A stretch of DNA of 64,000 bases from an uncultured Bacteroidales bacterium (lineage in GTDB: Bacteria; Bacteroidota; Bacteroidia; Bacteroidales; F082). The stretch lies in the NCBI GenBank assembly GCA_946408345.1, contig CAMJRR010000001.1, positions 62,001-126,000 of the forward strand, read 5' to 3'. Shown piece by piece: positions 1 through 8,214 of this stretch. Every line of letters begins with the position of its first letter. Within the stretch, counting starts at the first letter, position 1. The position numbers and the translations under genes are program-made. The notes beneath the pieces were generated by a model. It was not told the DNA's origin. It was given only the letters and a program-made list of their open reading frames with translations, and did not search any database.

Positions 1-807
1 GACGGCTATTTTGTGTGCGCATTCGATACGGCACAAAAGCGTCGCGCCCAAATATTTAGTCGATACCCTAGATTTTTTGCATACATCATTTATTTCTTTG
101 ACTTTTTGTGGCATAGGGTATGCTCGAAAATCAAGTTGACACGTCGATTTTATTATTTTTGCACCAGGAAGGTAAGAAAAGTGTTTCCAAGGCCTGAGGT
201 GTTGGGAAGATTGTATTATTGTGGCTTCGATGTGGTAAGCGAACAGTATATTCACGATAGGTATGTCGTCATTGCCCAAAAGAAACGTGAACCTAGCAAG
301 GAACAACCTACTTACGGAACATTGATTCGGCTGAGGAGATACGGTAAAGATGGGAAACTCTTTAATGTGTTCAAGTTCCGCACCATGTATGCCTATTCGG
401 AGTACTTGCAAACCTATATCTACGAGAACAACGACTTGGATATTGGGGGCAAGTTTTTTGACGATTATCGAATAACCGAGTGGGGACGTTTCCTGCGCAA
501 AACCTGGCTTGATGAGCTTCCCATGGTCATCAATATGATGAAAGGACAAATGAAGTTGGTGGGAGTGCGTCCTTTGAGTCAACAGTATTTTAGTTTGTAT
601 AGTAAAGAACTACAAGAACTTAGGATTAAGACCAAGCCAGGCTTGTTACCTCCTTTCTATGTTGACATGCCTGAAACGCTTGATGAGATTCAAGAGAGTG
701 AGAGACGTTATTTGGAAGCTTATTTAGAACATCCGTTCCGCACCGACTGGAAGTATTTTTGGAAGATTCTCGGTAATATTGTATTTAAAGGCAAACGCTC
801 CAAATAA
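1..807 (+). CDS. Sugar transferase initiating polysaccharide synthesis, 5' end outside window
   Basis: The reading frame is open from base 1 with no convincing start, so the gene begins upstream; 268 residues are visible. The C-terminal half shows the bacterial sugar transferase (PF02397) motifs: KFRTM, the RITEWGRFLRKTWLDELP segment, and VGVRPLS. This family moves a sugar-1-phosphate from a nucleotide sugar to undecaprenyl phosphate at the inner membrane and starts each repeat unit. The visible N-terminal part lacks the usual single-helix anchor followed by the catalytic core and instead has a basic, aromatic stretch, so membrane attachment is unclear. It precedes the ABC exporter and glycosyltransferase genes on the same strand, separated by a promoter-like gap of 195 bases. 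Confidence 0.82.
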   Translation, partial: DGYFVCAFDTAQKRRAQIFSRYPRFFAYIIYFFDFLWHRVCSKIKLTRRFYYFCTRKVRKVFPRPEVLGRLYYCGFDVVSEQYIHDRYVVIAQKKREPSKEQPTYGTLIRLRRYGKDGKLFNVFKFRTMYAYSEYLQTYIYENNDLDIGGKFFDDYRITEWGRFLRKTWLDELPMVINMMKGQMKLVGVRPLSQQYFSLYSKELQELRIKTKPGLLPPFYVDMPETLDEIQESERRYLEAYLEHPFRTDWKYFWKILGNIVFKGKRSK

Positions 808-832
808 AATAATATCAAATCAGCTTTTTTAA

Positions 833-864
833 TTGCTTTTTATAAAAAAATATTCGTATTTTTG
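833..864 (+). promoter_or_regulatory. Bacteroidetes-type promoter upstream of the exporter/glycosyltransferase operon
   Basis: A TAnnTTTG box lies at 857-864, with TTG at 833-835 and a 21-base spacer, matching the known Bacteroidetes -33/-7 arrangement. It would start a leader of about 130 bases before the exporter permease gene. Confidence 0.6.
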
Positions 865-912
865 CAGCTTGTAATTTTAGGCATTTTTGTGTCGAGATTA
901 CATGCGAATCAT

Positions 913-934
913 TTTGTCACATGTTCATGACAAA
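913..934. promoter_or_regulatory. Inverted repeat TTTGTCA-N8-TGACAAA in the operon leader
   Basis: Two perfect 7-base arms (913-919 and 928-934) surround an 8-base spacer. It lies about 50 bases past the promoter box and 70 bases before the permease gene, inside the expected leader. The symmetry and size fit a protein operator; a leader RNA hairpin is the alternative. No T-run follows, so it is not an obvious terminator. Confidence 0.4.
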
Positions 935-1002
935 TGGTTTAATTATAGATAGTTATGCTTTCTTGATGTGAGTCAAGACGCGAAGCTTTACCCTTTTTTG
1001 AA

Positions 1003-1881
1003 ATGAAAGAAGTGTCAGGAAACGAAAATTGGACCACTGTTATTAAGCCTCGTAATGGTCTTTTTGAGGTGAATTTAAAAGAGATTTGGGACTATCGTGA
1101 CTTATTAGTCATGTTTGTAAAGCGTGACATCACGGTGGCTTATAAGCAAACCATTTTGGGTCCATTGTGGTGGGTGATACAACCCGCTTTGACGGTTATA
1201 ATGTATATGGTAGTGTTTGGCGGCATCGCTGGCATTCCTACCGATGGCGTACCTCAACCTTTGTTCTATCTCGGTGGTGTTTGTATGTGGCAGTATTTTG
1301 CGGATTGCTTGAACCGTACGGCTAACACTTTTGTTACGAACGCTGGTATTTTTGGTAAGGTGTATTTTCCTAGACTGATTATGCCTATCGCCAATGTCAC
1401 GAGCAACTTGGTGCGTTTTGGCATCCAGTTTGGGCTGTTTGTGATAGTGTATATTTACTATGCTTGTATCGGCATGGCGCCAAGCCCCAACTGGTACTTC
1501 CTGCTCTTCCCCTTGTTGGTGCTCATGATGGCTGGATTGGCTTTGGGTTTCGGTATCATCATCTCATCGATGACAACCAAGTATCGTGACTTGCAGATCC
1601 TATTCTCTTTCGTGGTTCAACTGTGGATGTACGGCACGCCTATCGTTTATCCCTTGAGCCAAGTGGCAGGTAAGAAGGTGTTGGGGTTGGATCTAACCAC
1701 CATAATGTGTATCAATCCTGTGACGCCTGTCATCGAGTCCTTCAAACATGGTGCGTTAAGTGCGGGTGAATTCATCGGATGGGGCTGGCTCGCTTACAGT
1801 TTTGTCTTCATGCTGGTCGTTTTGGCTCTTGGCGTCTTGATATTCAACAAGGTGCAGAAGAGCTTTATGGATACGGTGTAA
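1003..1881 (+). CDS. wzm: ABC-2 type polysaccharide exporter permease (Wzm family)
   Basis: This 292-residue membrane protein matches the ABC-2 permease family used to export O-antigen or capsule (Wzm/KpsM/TagG). The N-terminal amphipathic region with WDYRDLLVMFVKRDI and the YKQTILGPLWWVIQP segment are typical, followed by about six hydrophobic helices. It would form the membrane channel that moves lipid-linked polysaccharide across the inner membrane, paired with the ATPase encoded two genes downstream at 2915-4195. A glycosyltransferase gene sits between the two halves, an arrangement that usually means co-transcription. The start follows the promoter and inverted repeat. Confidence 0.9.
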   Translation: MKEVSGNENWTTVIKPRNGLFEVNLKEIWDYRDLLVMFVKRDITVAYKQTILGPLWWVIQPALTVIMYMVVFGGIAGIPTDGVPQPLFYLGGVCMWQYFADCLNRTANTFVTNAGIFGKVYFPRLIMPIANVTSNLVRFGIQFGLFVIVYIYYACIGMAPSPNWYFLLFPLLVLMMAGLALGFGIIISSMTTKYRDLQILFSFVVQLWMYGTPIVYPLSQVAGKKVLGLDLTTIMCINPVTPVIESFKHGALSAGEFIGWGWLAYSFVFMLVVLALGVLIFNKVQKSFMDTV

Positions 1882-1908
1882 GGCTGTCGTTTGTATTGAT
1901 GGTTATCC

Positions 1909-2904
1909 ATGTTGATTTCGTTCATTATTCCTGCCTATAATGCTTCTGCAACAATTAGACGTTGCTTGGATAGCATTTATGCATTACCTATTGAAGAATC
2001 ACTTTTTGAAGTCATTGCAATTGACGATTGCTCGACGGATAATACAGTGGAGTTGGTGAAAGAGTATGCTCGCAATCATTCCAATCTTGTTTTACTATGT
2101 CAGCCTGAAAACCACCGACAAGGAGCTGCTCGAAATAGGGGAATAGCCGTAGCAAAAGGAGAATACATTGCTTTTGTTGATAGTGATGACGAATCTGCGA
2201 ATGGCGTGATTGCTGCGGCGCAGATGGCGGTGGAAAAGGATTTGGATATGGTGGCAATGCGATGCGCTGTAGTCGACCAAGAAGGAAATACAGACCGGGA
2301 GGTGAGCCTGCCATACAATCGGGATAAGGTGTTTACTGGAATGGAATTGCAAACGGAATATGCATTTTGGGGTACTGCGCCTTGGCATTATATTTTTAAA
2401 CAATCGTTCTTGGATGGAGTTGGTTATCGTTTTGTCGAGGATGTGCTTTATGAAGATAGTGACTTTGTTAATGTGCATCTGTTTTATGCGAAGAGAATGT
2501 CCTATTGCGATGAAATTGGATATGTTGTTTATTACAATTCGGAATCAACCACACATTCATTGTCTTATAAGCATCTTTGTGATTATGCTTTGCTTGGCAC
2601 TAGGATGTTAAACTTCTATGAAAGTCTTGAAGACAAAACGACGCAATATGCCGAAGGAATACTTGAAGGTGGGAGTTATAACATCATGAAAGCTTTTCGT
2701 AAGTTGCCCCGCTTGATGTCGCGTTCAGAGGTGCGGGCTTTTTATGATCGGTTTGATGGTTATTATAATAGAAAAACATTGCTCAAATATCGGAAGCCTG
2801 AATACTGTTGGACTCGATGGACTCGATTTGGTTTGAAACATAGAAACCTTGTCGTATTTCTGTTGGGATTTGCTGCCCCGGTATTAAAAATACATCAGAA
2901 ATAA
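1909..2904 (+). CDS. Family 2 glycosyltransferase
   Basis: A GT-A fold transferase of 331 residues. It opens with the GT2 hallmark SFIIPAYNASATIRRCLDSI, has the IDDCSTDNT nucleotide-binding segment near residue 39 and the metal-binding DSDD at 91-94. It should add one sugar from a nucleotide donor to the growing lipid-linked chain at the cytoplasmic face. Donor and linkage cannot be read from sequence. It sits between the exporter permease and ATPase with gaps of 27 and 10 bases, so it is part of the same operon. Confidence 0.88.
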   Translation: MLISFIIPAYNASATIRRCLDSIYALPIEESLFEVIAIDDCSTDNTVELVKEYARNHSNLVLLCQPENHRQGAARNRGIAVAKGEYIAFVDSDDESANGVIAAAQMAVEKDLDMVAMRCAVVDQEGNTDREVSLPYNRDKVFTGMELQTEYAFWGTAPWHYIFKQSFLDGVGYRFVEDVLYEDSDFVNVHLFYAKRMSYCDEIGYVVYYNSESTTHSLSYKHLCDYALLGTRMLNFYESLEDKTTQYAEGILEGGSYNIMKAFRKLPRLMSRSEVRAFYDRFDGYYNRKTLLKYRKPEYCWTRWTRFGLKHRNLVVFLLGFAAPVLKIHQK

Positions 2905-2914
2905 AGTTTGTTTT

Positions 2915-4195
2915 ATGGCAATAGCAATAGAATTCAATAATATCAGCAAGCAGTACCGCTTGGGATTGGTGTCGACCAGGACCCTCAGCCACGACTTGAA
3001 CCGTTGGTGGCAGACGGCCGTCTTGCACAAGGAAGACCCCTATTTGAAAATCGGTTCGGTAAACGACCGCTCTACAGCTGCCGATAGTGAATATGTTTGG
3101 GCTTTGAAGGATATTGATTTCAAGGTGGAACAAGGCGACGTGGTAGGCATAATAGGCAAGAACGGAGCAGGAAAAAGTACCTTGTTGAAGCTTTTGTCTC
3201 GAGTGACAGGTCCAACAACGGGTACGATCAAGGCAAGAGGCCGAATCGGTTCCTTGCTTGAGGTGGGTACTGGTTTCCACCAAGAGATGACGGGTCGTGA
3301 AAACATTTACATGAACGGAGCCATCTTGGGCATGACAAAACAAGAGATCACTCGCAAACTGGATGAAATCGTGAATTTCTCTGGTTGCGAACGCTATATT
3401 GATACGCCTGTAAAACGTTATTCTAGTGGTATGATGGTCCGTCTCGGTTTTGCTGTGGCTGCTCACCTTGATCCTGAGATTTTGGTAGTGGATGAAGTGC
3501 TTGCCGTGGGCGACGCCGAGTTTCAGAAGAAGGCCATTGGGAAGATGCAAGAGGTGTCTGAAGGTGAAGGTAGGACCGTGCTTTTTGTGAGCCATAATAT
3601 GGCATCCATCAAGAACTTATGCAAGCATGGCGTTTTGTTGGAAAAAGGCATGGTGAAAACGAGAGGATTAATTGATGATGTCGTGGCGGAGTATATGGCA
3701 GCCAACCTGGCGGAAGTAGGCGATGTCTCAGAGGTTACCGAATTTAAACGGGTCAATGTTCAAACCAAGGAGATTGAGATTGTATCTTTGAAAAGGCAAT
3801 TCCCTTATAAATTGGACAGTTTAAAGGATGTCGTTTTCACTGCTCGTGTAAGACGGAATAGTAATGTGTCGAAATTCCAATTCACGACCTTGATTGATAA
3901 TGTGGCCAATGGTGGAACACGAGTAGGTATGGCTTATTCAGGTGAGATTGCATGGCCCGAAGGAAAGACTGAAGCCGAGTTTGAAGTGAGGATACCTCAA
4001 CACCATTTGACCAAAGGGAAATACATATTGGATGTTTGGACCGGAATTGGAGATCCTACCTCTTCTTGCAAGTATTATGATGCTGTTTACGACACCTTGA
4101 CATTTGAAGTTGAATCCATTGGGAATAAACTTGTTAATGAGTGGTATAGTTACTGGGGTGAAACGGTTTATCCGATGCAAGTGACAACAATTTGA
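2915..4195 (+). CDS. wzt: ABC exporter ATPase with C-terminal carbohydrate-binding domain (Wzt family)
   Basis: This 426-residue protein joins an ABC ATPase to a Wzt-type C-terminal domain. Walker A is GKNGAGKST at 81-89, the signature SSGMM is at 170-174, and Walker B ILVVDE is at 189-194. The typical VGTGFHQEMTGREN segment of the polysaccharide-export subfamily is at 117-130. Residues from about 270 onward form a beta-rich domain like Wzt-C, which in characterised O-antigen exporters recognises the modified end of the glycan before transport. It would power the permease at 1003-1881. The extended C-terminus suggests the exported chain carries a recognisable terminal group. Confidence 0.92.
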   Translation: MAIAIEFNNISKQYRLGLVSTRTLSHDLNRWWQTAVLHKEDPYLKIGSVNDRSTAADSEYVWALKDIDFKVEQGDVVGIIGKNGAGKSTLLKLLSRVTGPTTGTIKARGRIGSLLEVGTGFHQEMTGRENIYMNGAILGMTKQEITRKLDEIVNFSGCERYIDTPVKRYSSGMMVRLGFAVAAHLDPEILVVDEVLAVGDAEFQKKAIGKMQEVSEGEGRTVLFVSHNMASIKNLCKHGVLLEKGMVKTRGLIDDVVAEYMAANLAEVGDVSEVTEFKRVNVQTKEIEIVSLKRQFPYKLDSLKDVVFTARVRRNSNVSKFQFTTLIDNVANGGTRVGMAYSGEIAWPEGKTEAEFEVRIPQHHLTKGKYILDVWTGIGDPTSSCKYYDAVYDTLTFEVESIGNKLVNEWYSYWGETVYPMQVTTI

Positions 4196-4213
4196 TGAAC
4201 TGAAGTTGATCTT

Positions 4214-5977
4214 ATGCCTGGCTTTATTCTCAATATTGGGAAAAACAAGTTGACCTTTCCTGAGGAAGTCCGGAAAAAGTTGGTCATCAACCGTTTGGAA
4301 GGAGAAGGCTTCCAATTGGAACGCCGTGTGGTCAATAAGTTTATGAATGACAGACTCTTTGATGAGACTGAACACTATCTGGTCGTTGTAGAGGGAATCG
4401 TTCTCAACAACCATGAATTAATGGACAAATATCAGTCAGAGACTTGGCTGACTTGTGTCACTAGGATGTATGAGAGGGAAGGGGAGTCTTTTTTCAATGC
4501 TTTCCGAGGATCGTTCAGTGGTGCGCTATATGACAAAAAAGACGATAAATGGATTGTTTACACCTGCCATACAGGGGAGAAACAGATCTTCTATAAGCTA
4601 GTTTCAGACGGATTCTTAATGGCTTCCGAAATGCGCTTCATGGTTGAAACGATGAAAGAAAACCATCTCAGACCCGAGATAGATGAGGTAGGGTGCTATT
4701 TTTCATTGACTCATGGCTTCTGCATTGAGGACAAGACTTTAGTTAAGGATGTTCATAAGCTTATTGCTGGCCATTATTTGAGAATCCAAAATGGTAGACT
4801 TGAAGTGGTCCAGTATCACCGTTTCACCAACAAACCCGTTACAATGACTGTTGAAGAAGCGGTGGAAGGCATTGACCGATTGTTTCGTCAAGCTGTAAAA
4901 CGCGCTTTTGAAAAAGATAGGGAATATGGCTACCGTCATCTGACTTGTCTAAGTGGTGGCCTTGACTCCCGCATGACAGTGTGGGTGGCCCACGAAATGG
5001 GCTATACCGACCAGACCAATATAGATTATTGCCAATCCTATTATTTGGATTTCAAGATTTCCCAGCAGATCGCGATAGATTTGCATCATGACTATTTTTT
5101 CAGCCCTTTGGATCATGGCGATTTTATTCCTCGATATAAATTCCTGCCTGAATTGACTTATGGTAGTGGTTTTATGCTTGGACATGGGTATAGCATGGAA
5201 CAGCTCATCAACTATGATTCTTTTGGGATTTTTCATACAGGGCAATTGGGTGATGTGATATTAGGTTCATACTTGAAGGAATTGGACTATGGACAAGTTG
5301 CTATTAAAGATGGGGCAAATTCTCTTGAATTATTAAATAAGCTGGATAGCTATAAGATTTCTTTTGATTATAAAAACAGTGAAATTTTTAGGATTTATAA
5401 TCGAGGATTGAATGGAATAAATCAAGGATTATTGACTTATCAAGATAATACAGAGAGCTACTCTCCTTTTATGGATGTTGATTTTTTTGAGTTTTGTTTT
5501 CAGATTCCTTTAAAAATGAGACTGAATCATAAGTTGTATTTTGACTGGGTTCTTGATAAGTATCCCAAGGCAGGAGATTATGTGTGGGAAAAAACCGGAC
5601 AAAAACCGCATCGTTTTGAGAATCGTGTTCCGAAAACTATGAGGGTGTTGGGTTATGAGGTGCCTCATTATTCCGAGCCGGGATTCAAGAAGTATGTGAA
5701 AGGTTTCGTGCTACGCCGTATGGGATTACGCAAGAAAGATGAAAAGCAAAAAACAATTGTGCAGAAGTCACCTTATAGCATGAATCCTATAGATTATTGG
5801 TATGATACTAATCCCGCCATCAAAGAGTTTATGGAGTCTTTCTGGGCGGAAAACAATAGTCAAATACCGTATCAGCAACTGCATGATGATATGGAGCATT
5901 TGTTTAGGGATTGTGTGGTTTATGATAAGTTGCAATGCTTGTCGGTGCTGTCAGCTATTAAATTGATTAGAGGATGA
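4214..5977 (+). CDS. Asparagine synthase-like amidotransferase, glutaminase Cys missing
   Basis: A 587-residue protein with the asparagine synthetase B layout: an N-terminal Ntn-hydrolase-like half and a C-terminal PP-loop half with SGGLDS at 247-252. In true AsnB the second residue is Cys, the glutaminase nucleophile; here the start reads MPGF, with Pro in that place, so the N-terminal half cannot use glutamine in the usual way. The synthetase half should still activate a carboxylate with ATP. In polysaccharide loci such enzymes are often proposed to amidate uronic acids. The gene overlaps the next start by four bases (ATGA). Base composition becomes clearly more AT-rich from about 5270, which may reflect mosaic origin. 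Substrate unknown. Confidence 0.8.
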   Translation: MPGFILNIGKNKLTFPEEVRKKLVINRLEGEGFQLERRVVNKFMNDRLFDETEHYLVVVEGIVLNNHELMDKYQSETWLTCVTRMYEREGESFFNAFRGSFSGALYDKKDDKWIVYTCHTGEKQIFYKLVSDGFLMASEMRFMVETMKENHLRPEIDEVGCYFSLTHGFCIEDKTLVKDVHKLIAGHYLRIQNGRLEVVQYHRFTNKPVTMTVEEAVEGIDRLFRQAVKRAFEKDREYGYRHLTCLSGGLDSRMTVWVAHEMGYTDQTNIDYCQSYYLDFKISQQIAIDLHHDYFFSPLDHGDFIPRYKFLPELTYGSGFMLGHGYSMEQLINYDSFGIFHTGQLGDVILGSYLKELDYGQVAIKDGANSLELLNKLDSYKISFDYKNSEIFRIYNRGLNGINQGLLTYQDNTESYSPFMDVDFFEFCFQIPLKMRLNHKLYFDWVLDKYPKAGDYVWEKTGQKPHRFENRVPKTMRVLGYEVPHYSEPGFKKYVKGFVLRRMGLRKKDEKQKTIVQKSPYSMNPIDYWYDTNPAIKEFMESFWAENNSQIPYQQLHDDMEHLFRDCVVYDKLQCLSVLSAIKLIRG

Positions 5978-7092
5978 TACTCCACTTCTTGTCGGATGAA
6001 AAGTTTTCTGATTATGTGATTGATCAGTTTTCTGAACCGGAAATGTGCTCGGAGTTTGTCTTGATGTCTGATTCAGAATCCAGAAAGTTTTTTCAAAACG
6101 ATGGCACTGTCAAGCAGGTGAATCCAAATGATGTCGAAGAAATGGCTCGTTTGGTGGGCTCGTTAAGTCATTATTCTGCCATTGTTTTGCACGGATTGTT
6201 CTTTCCGTGGTGTGAGACTGTATTGAGAAACGTTCCGAATAATGTAAAAGTTGCCTGGGTGTTTTGGGGTGGAGAGATATATGGTCGGAAGGATTTGAAA
6301 AATTCCTTCTTATCTAAACGATCAAAACTGCTTTTTGGAATACATCAATTAAAGAAGAGAATAGAAGGTAAGGAAGGAAAAGAGAGTTATGAACTTCCGT
6401 TGGAATTGTTTAATAGAATTGACTATTGTTTGACTGATATTCATGAGGATTTCAAGTTTGTAATAAACTATACCCAATCAAAAATGAAGGAAGTGTGGTA
6501 TAATTATTATTCTATTAACGAGACCATTGGGGAATTGAGAAATCAATGTGTGGAAGGAAATAATATCTTGGTAGGAAATTCTAGTAGTTTGACCTGCAAT
6601 CATCTTGATGGTTTTAGGGCTGCTAAGAAACTTCATAGGGAGAATTCAGAAATCATTGTTCCATTAGGTTATGGTGAACCTTGGTTGAGAAACTATTTGG
6701 TGAAAAAGGGAATTCGTATGTTCGGTCGCTGGTTTCACCCGCTTGTTGATTTTATGCCTCGTGACGAATACAACAAGTTGATTAAAAGTTGTTCTGTGGT
6801 TATTATGCCACATTATCGACCTCAGGCATTTGGAAACATTATCACGGCTCTTTGGCTTGGGTCAAGGGTGTATGTAAGTGAAGATAGTCCGTTGTATACT
6901 TTTTTCAAGCGTATAGGTATTATTTTGTTTTCTATAGAAACCGATATTAATCGGACAATTTCCCCCAAGGTCTTATCATTGTCGGTCGAGGAGAGAGAAA
7001 AGAATAGAAGTATTCTCGCTTCGTTATATGAGAAAAGTGTGATGAATCGAAATAACCAAAAAATGGTGACACTGCTTGAAAAGAATAGTTAA
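5974..7092 (+). CDS. WecF-family (Fuc4NAc-type) glycosyltransferase
   Basis: This 372-residue protein resembles the Glyco_transf_56 family, whose characterised member WecF moves TDP-Fuc4NAc onto lipid II of enterobacterial common antigen. Visible family features are the N-terminal MILHFLSDEKFSDYVI, the WVFWGGEIYGR segment, GNSSSLTCNHLDGF and the donor-site region MPHYRPQAFGNIITALWLG. The presence of a WecE-like transaminase at 10648-11784 in the same cluster supports a 4-amino-4,6-dideoxy-sugar donor. It overlaps the preceding amidotransferase gene by four bases. Its gene is AT-rich compared with the exporter genes, which fits transfer between strains. Confidence 0.8.
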   Translation: MILHFLSDEKFSDYVIDQFSEPEMCSEFVLMSDSESRKFFQNDGTVKQVNPNDVEEMARLVGSLSHYSAIVLHGLFFPWCETVLRNVPNNVKVAWVFWGGEIYGRKDLKNSFLSKRSKLLFGIHQLKKRIEGKEGKESYELPLELFNRIDYCLTDIHEDFKFVINYTQSKMKEVWYNYYSINETIGELRNQCVEGNNILVGNSSSLTCNHLDGFRAAKKLHRENSEIIVPLGYGEPWLRNYLVKKGIRMFGRWFHPLVDFMPRDEYNKLIKSCSVVIMPHYRPQAFGNIITALWLGSRVYVSEDSPLYTFFKRIGIILFSIETDINRTISPKVLSLSVEEREKNRSILASLYEKSVMNRNNQKMVTLLEKNS

Positions 7093-7098
7093 AAAAAC

Positions 7099-8211
7099 AT
7101 GAAACGAACACTCGCCATCATAGGAGCTTCCTATCTCCAATTGCCTCTAGTCAAGAAAGCAAAGACATTGGGACTGCATACCATTTGCTTTGCGTGGGCA
7201 GAAGGAGCAGTGTGTAAAGATGTGGCAGATGAATTCTATCCTATTTCTATCGTAGAGAAGGAACAAATTTTGTCGATATGTCGATCAAAGCAAATTGACG
7301 GCATTTGTACCATCGCATCTGATGTGGCCGCGCCAACTGTTGCCTATATTGCCGAGAAGTTGGGTTTGGTCGGCAACTCGTATGAGGTGGCAATTCGTGC
7401 CAACAATAAGTTTTTGATGCGACAAGCATTTTTAGCCTCTGGCATACCATGCCCCGCATATCAAAAGATTAATGGCTTTGCACAATTGAATTTGGACAGT
7501 TTGCAATTTCCTGTTATTGTTAAACCGACAGACCGCTCTGGTAGTTTGGGCGTCACGAAAGTGGAGAGGATTGAAGAATTGCTTGCCGCTGTTGAAACGG
7601 CTTTGAATTGTTCTTTCAAACATGAAGCGATTGTGGAGGAGTTTATTGAGGGGAAGGAAATTAGTGTGGAGTTCATCTCGTATCATGGTAGACATTATCC
7701 TTTGCAGATTACTGATAAAGTTACAACTGAAGCCCCGCATTTTGTTGAGTTGGAGCATCATCAGCCGGCTGATTTTACTGAGGAACAGTATGAAGAGATA
7801 TACGACTTGACAAAAAGGGCTTTAGATGCCCTTGGCGTGACTAACGGAGCTTCACATTCTGAATACAAGATTACAAAAGAAGGTGAAGTTTATGTGATGG
7901 AAATTGGAGCTCGCATGGGTGGCGATTTCATTGGGAGTGATTTGGTTTGGCTTTCAACGGGATACGATTATTTGAAGGGTGTTATTGATGTGGCGCTTGG
8001 TCAGTTTGAGGAGCCTGTTTTTGGTGAACCGCATCATGCTGGTGTTTATTTCCTGTGTGAAGAAACAAGACGTTTACAAGACATAATAAGAGAATCAAAT
8101 TTACCACAGATTGTGCGTGCTGAAATTACTGATATCAACTTGCGCGAGGTGACGTGTAGCGCCGACAGGAGTGGGTATCTGATATACCAAGCTAACGACA
8201 AATTATTTTAA
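7099..8211 (+). CDS. ATP-grasp ligase
   Basis: A 370-residue ATP-grasp enzyme. The N-terminal part reads like a pre-ATP-grasp Rossmann domain (LAIIGASYLQLPLVKKAKTLG). The central part holds FPVIVKPTDRSGSLGVTKV, the nucleotide-binding strand, then VEEFIEGKEISVE and the metal-binding VMEIGARMGGDFIG. Such enzymes join a carboxylate to an amine or thiol through an acyl phosphate. The relatives I recognise are the carbamoyl-phosphate-synthase-like or PurK/DdlB-like proteins of surface-glycan loci. Position directly after the amidotransferase and WecF-like genes suggests it decorates a sugar, perhaps with an amino acid; that is inference. The gap to the upstream gene is six bases. Confidence 0.8.
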   Translation: MKRTLAIIGASYLQLPLVKKAKTLGLHTICFAWAEGAVCKDVADEFYPISIVEKEQILSICRSKQIDGICTIASDVAAPTVAYIAEKLGLVGNSYEVAIRANNKFLMRQAFLASGIPCPAYQKINGFAQLNLDSLQFPVIVKPTDRSGSLGVTKVERIEELLAAVETALNCSFKHEAIVEEFIEGKEISVEFISYHGRHYPLQITDKVTTEAPHFVELEHHQPADFTEEQYEEIYDLTKRALDALGVTNGASHSEYKITKEGEVYVMEIGARMGGDFIGSDLVWLSTGYDYLKGVIDVALGQFEEPVFGEPHHAGVYFLCEETRRLQDIIRESNLPQIVRAEITDINLREVTCSADRSGYLIYQANDKLF

Positions 8212-8214
8212 AGC

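Noticed and set aside
2783..3595. 270-codon minus-strand frame
   Set aside because: Antisense to the Wzt ATPase gene, whose Walker and signature motifs are intact.
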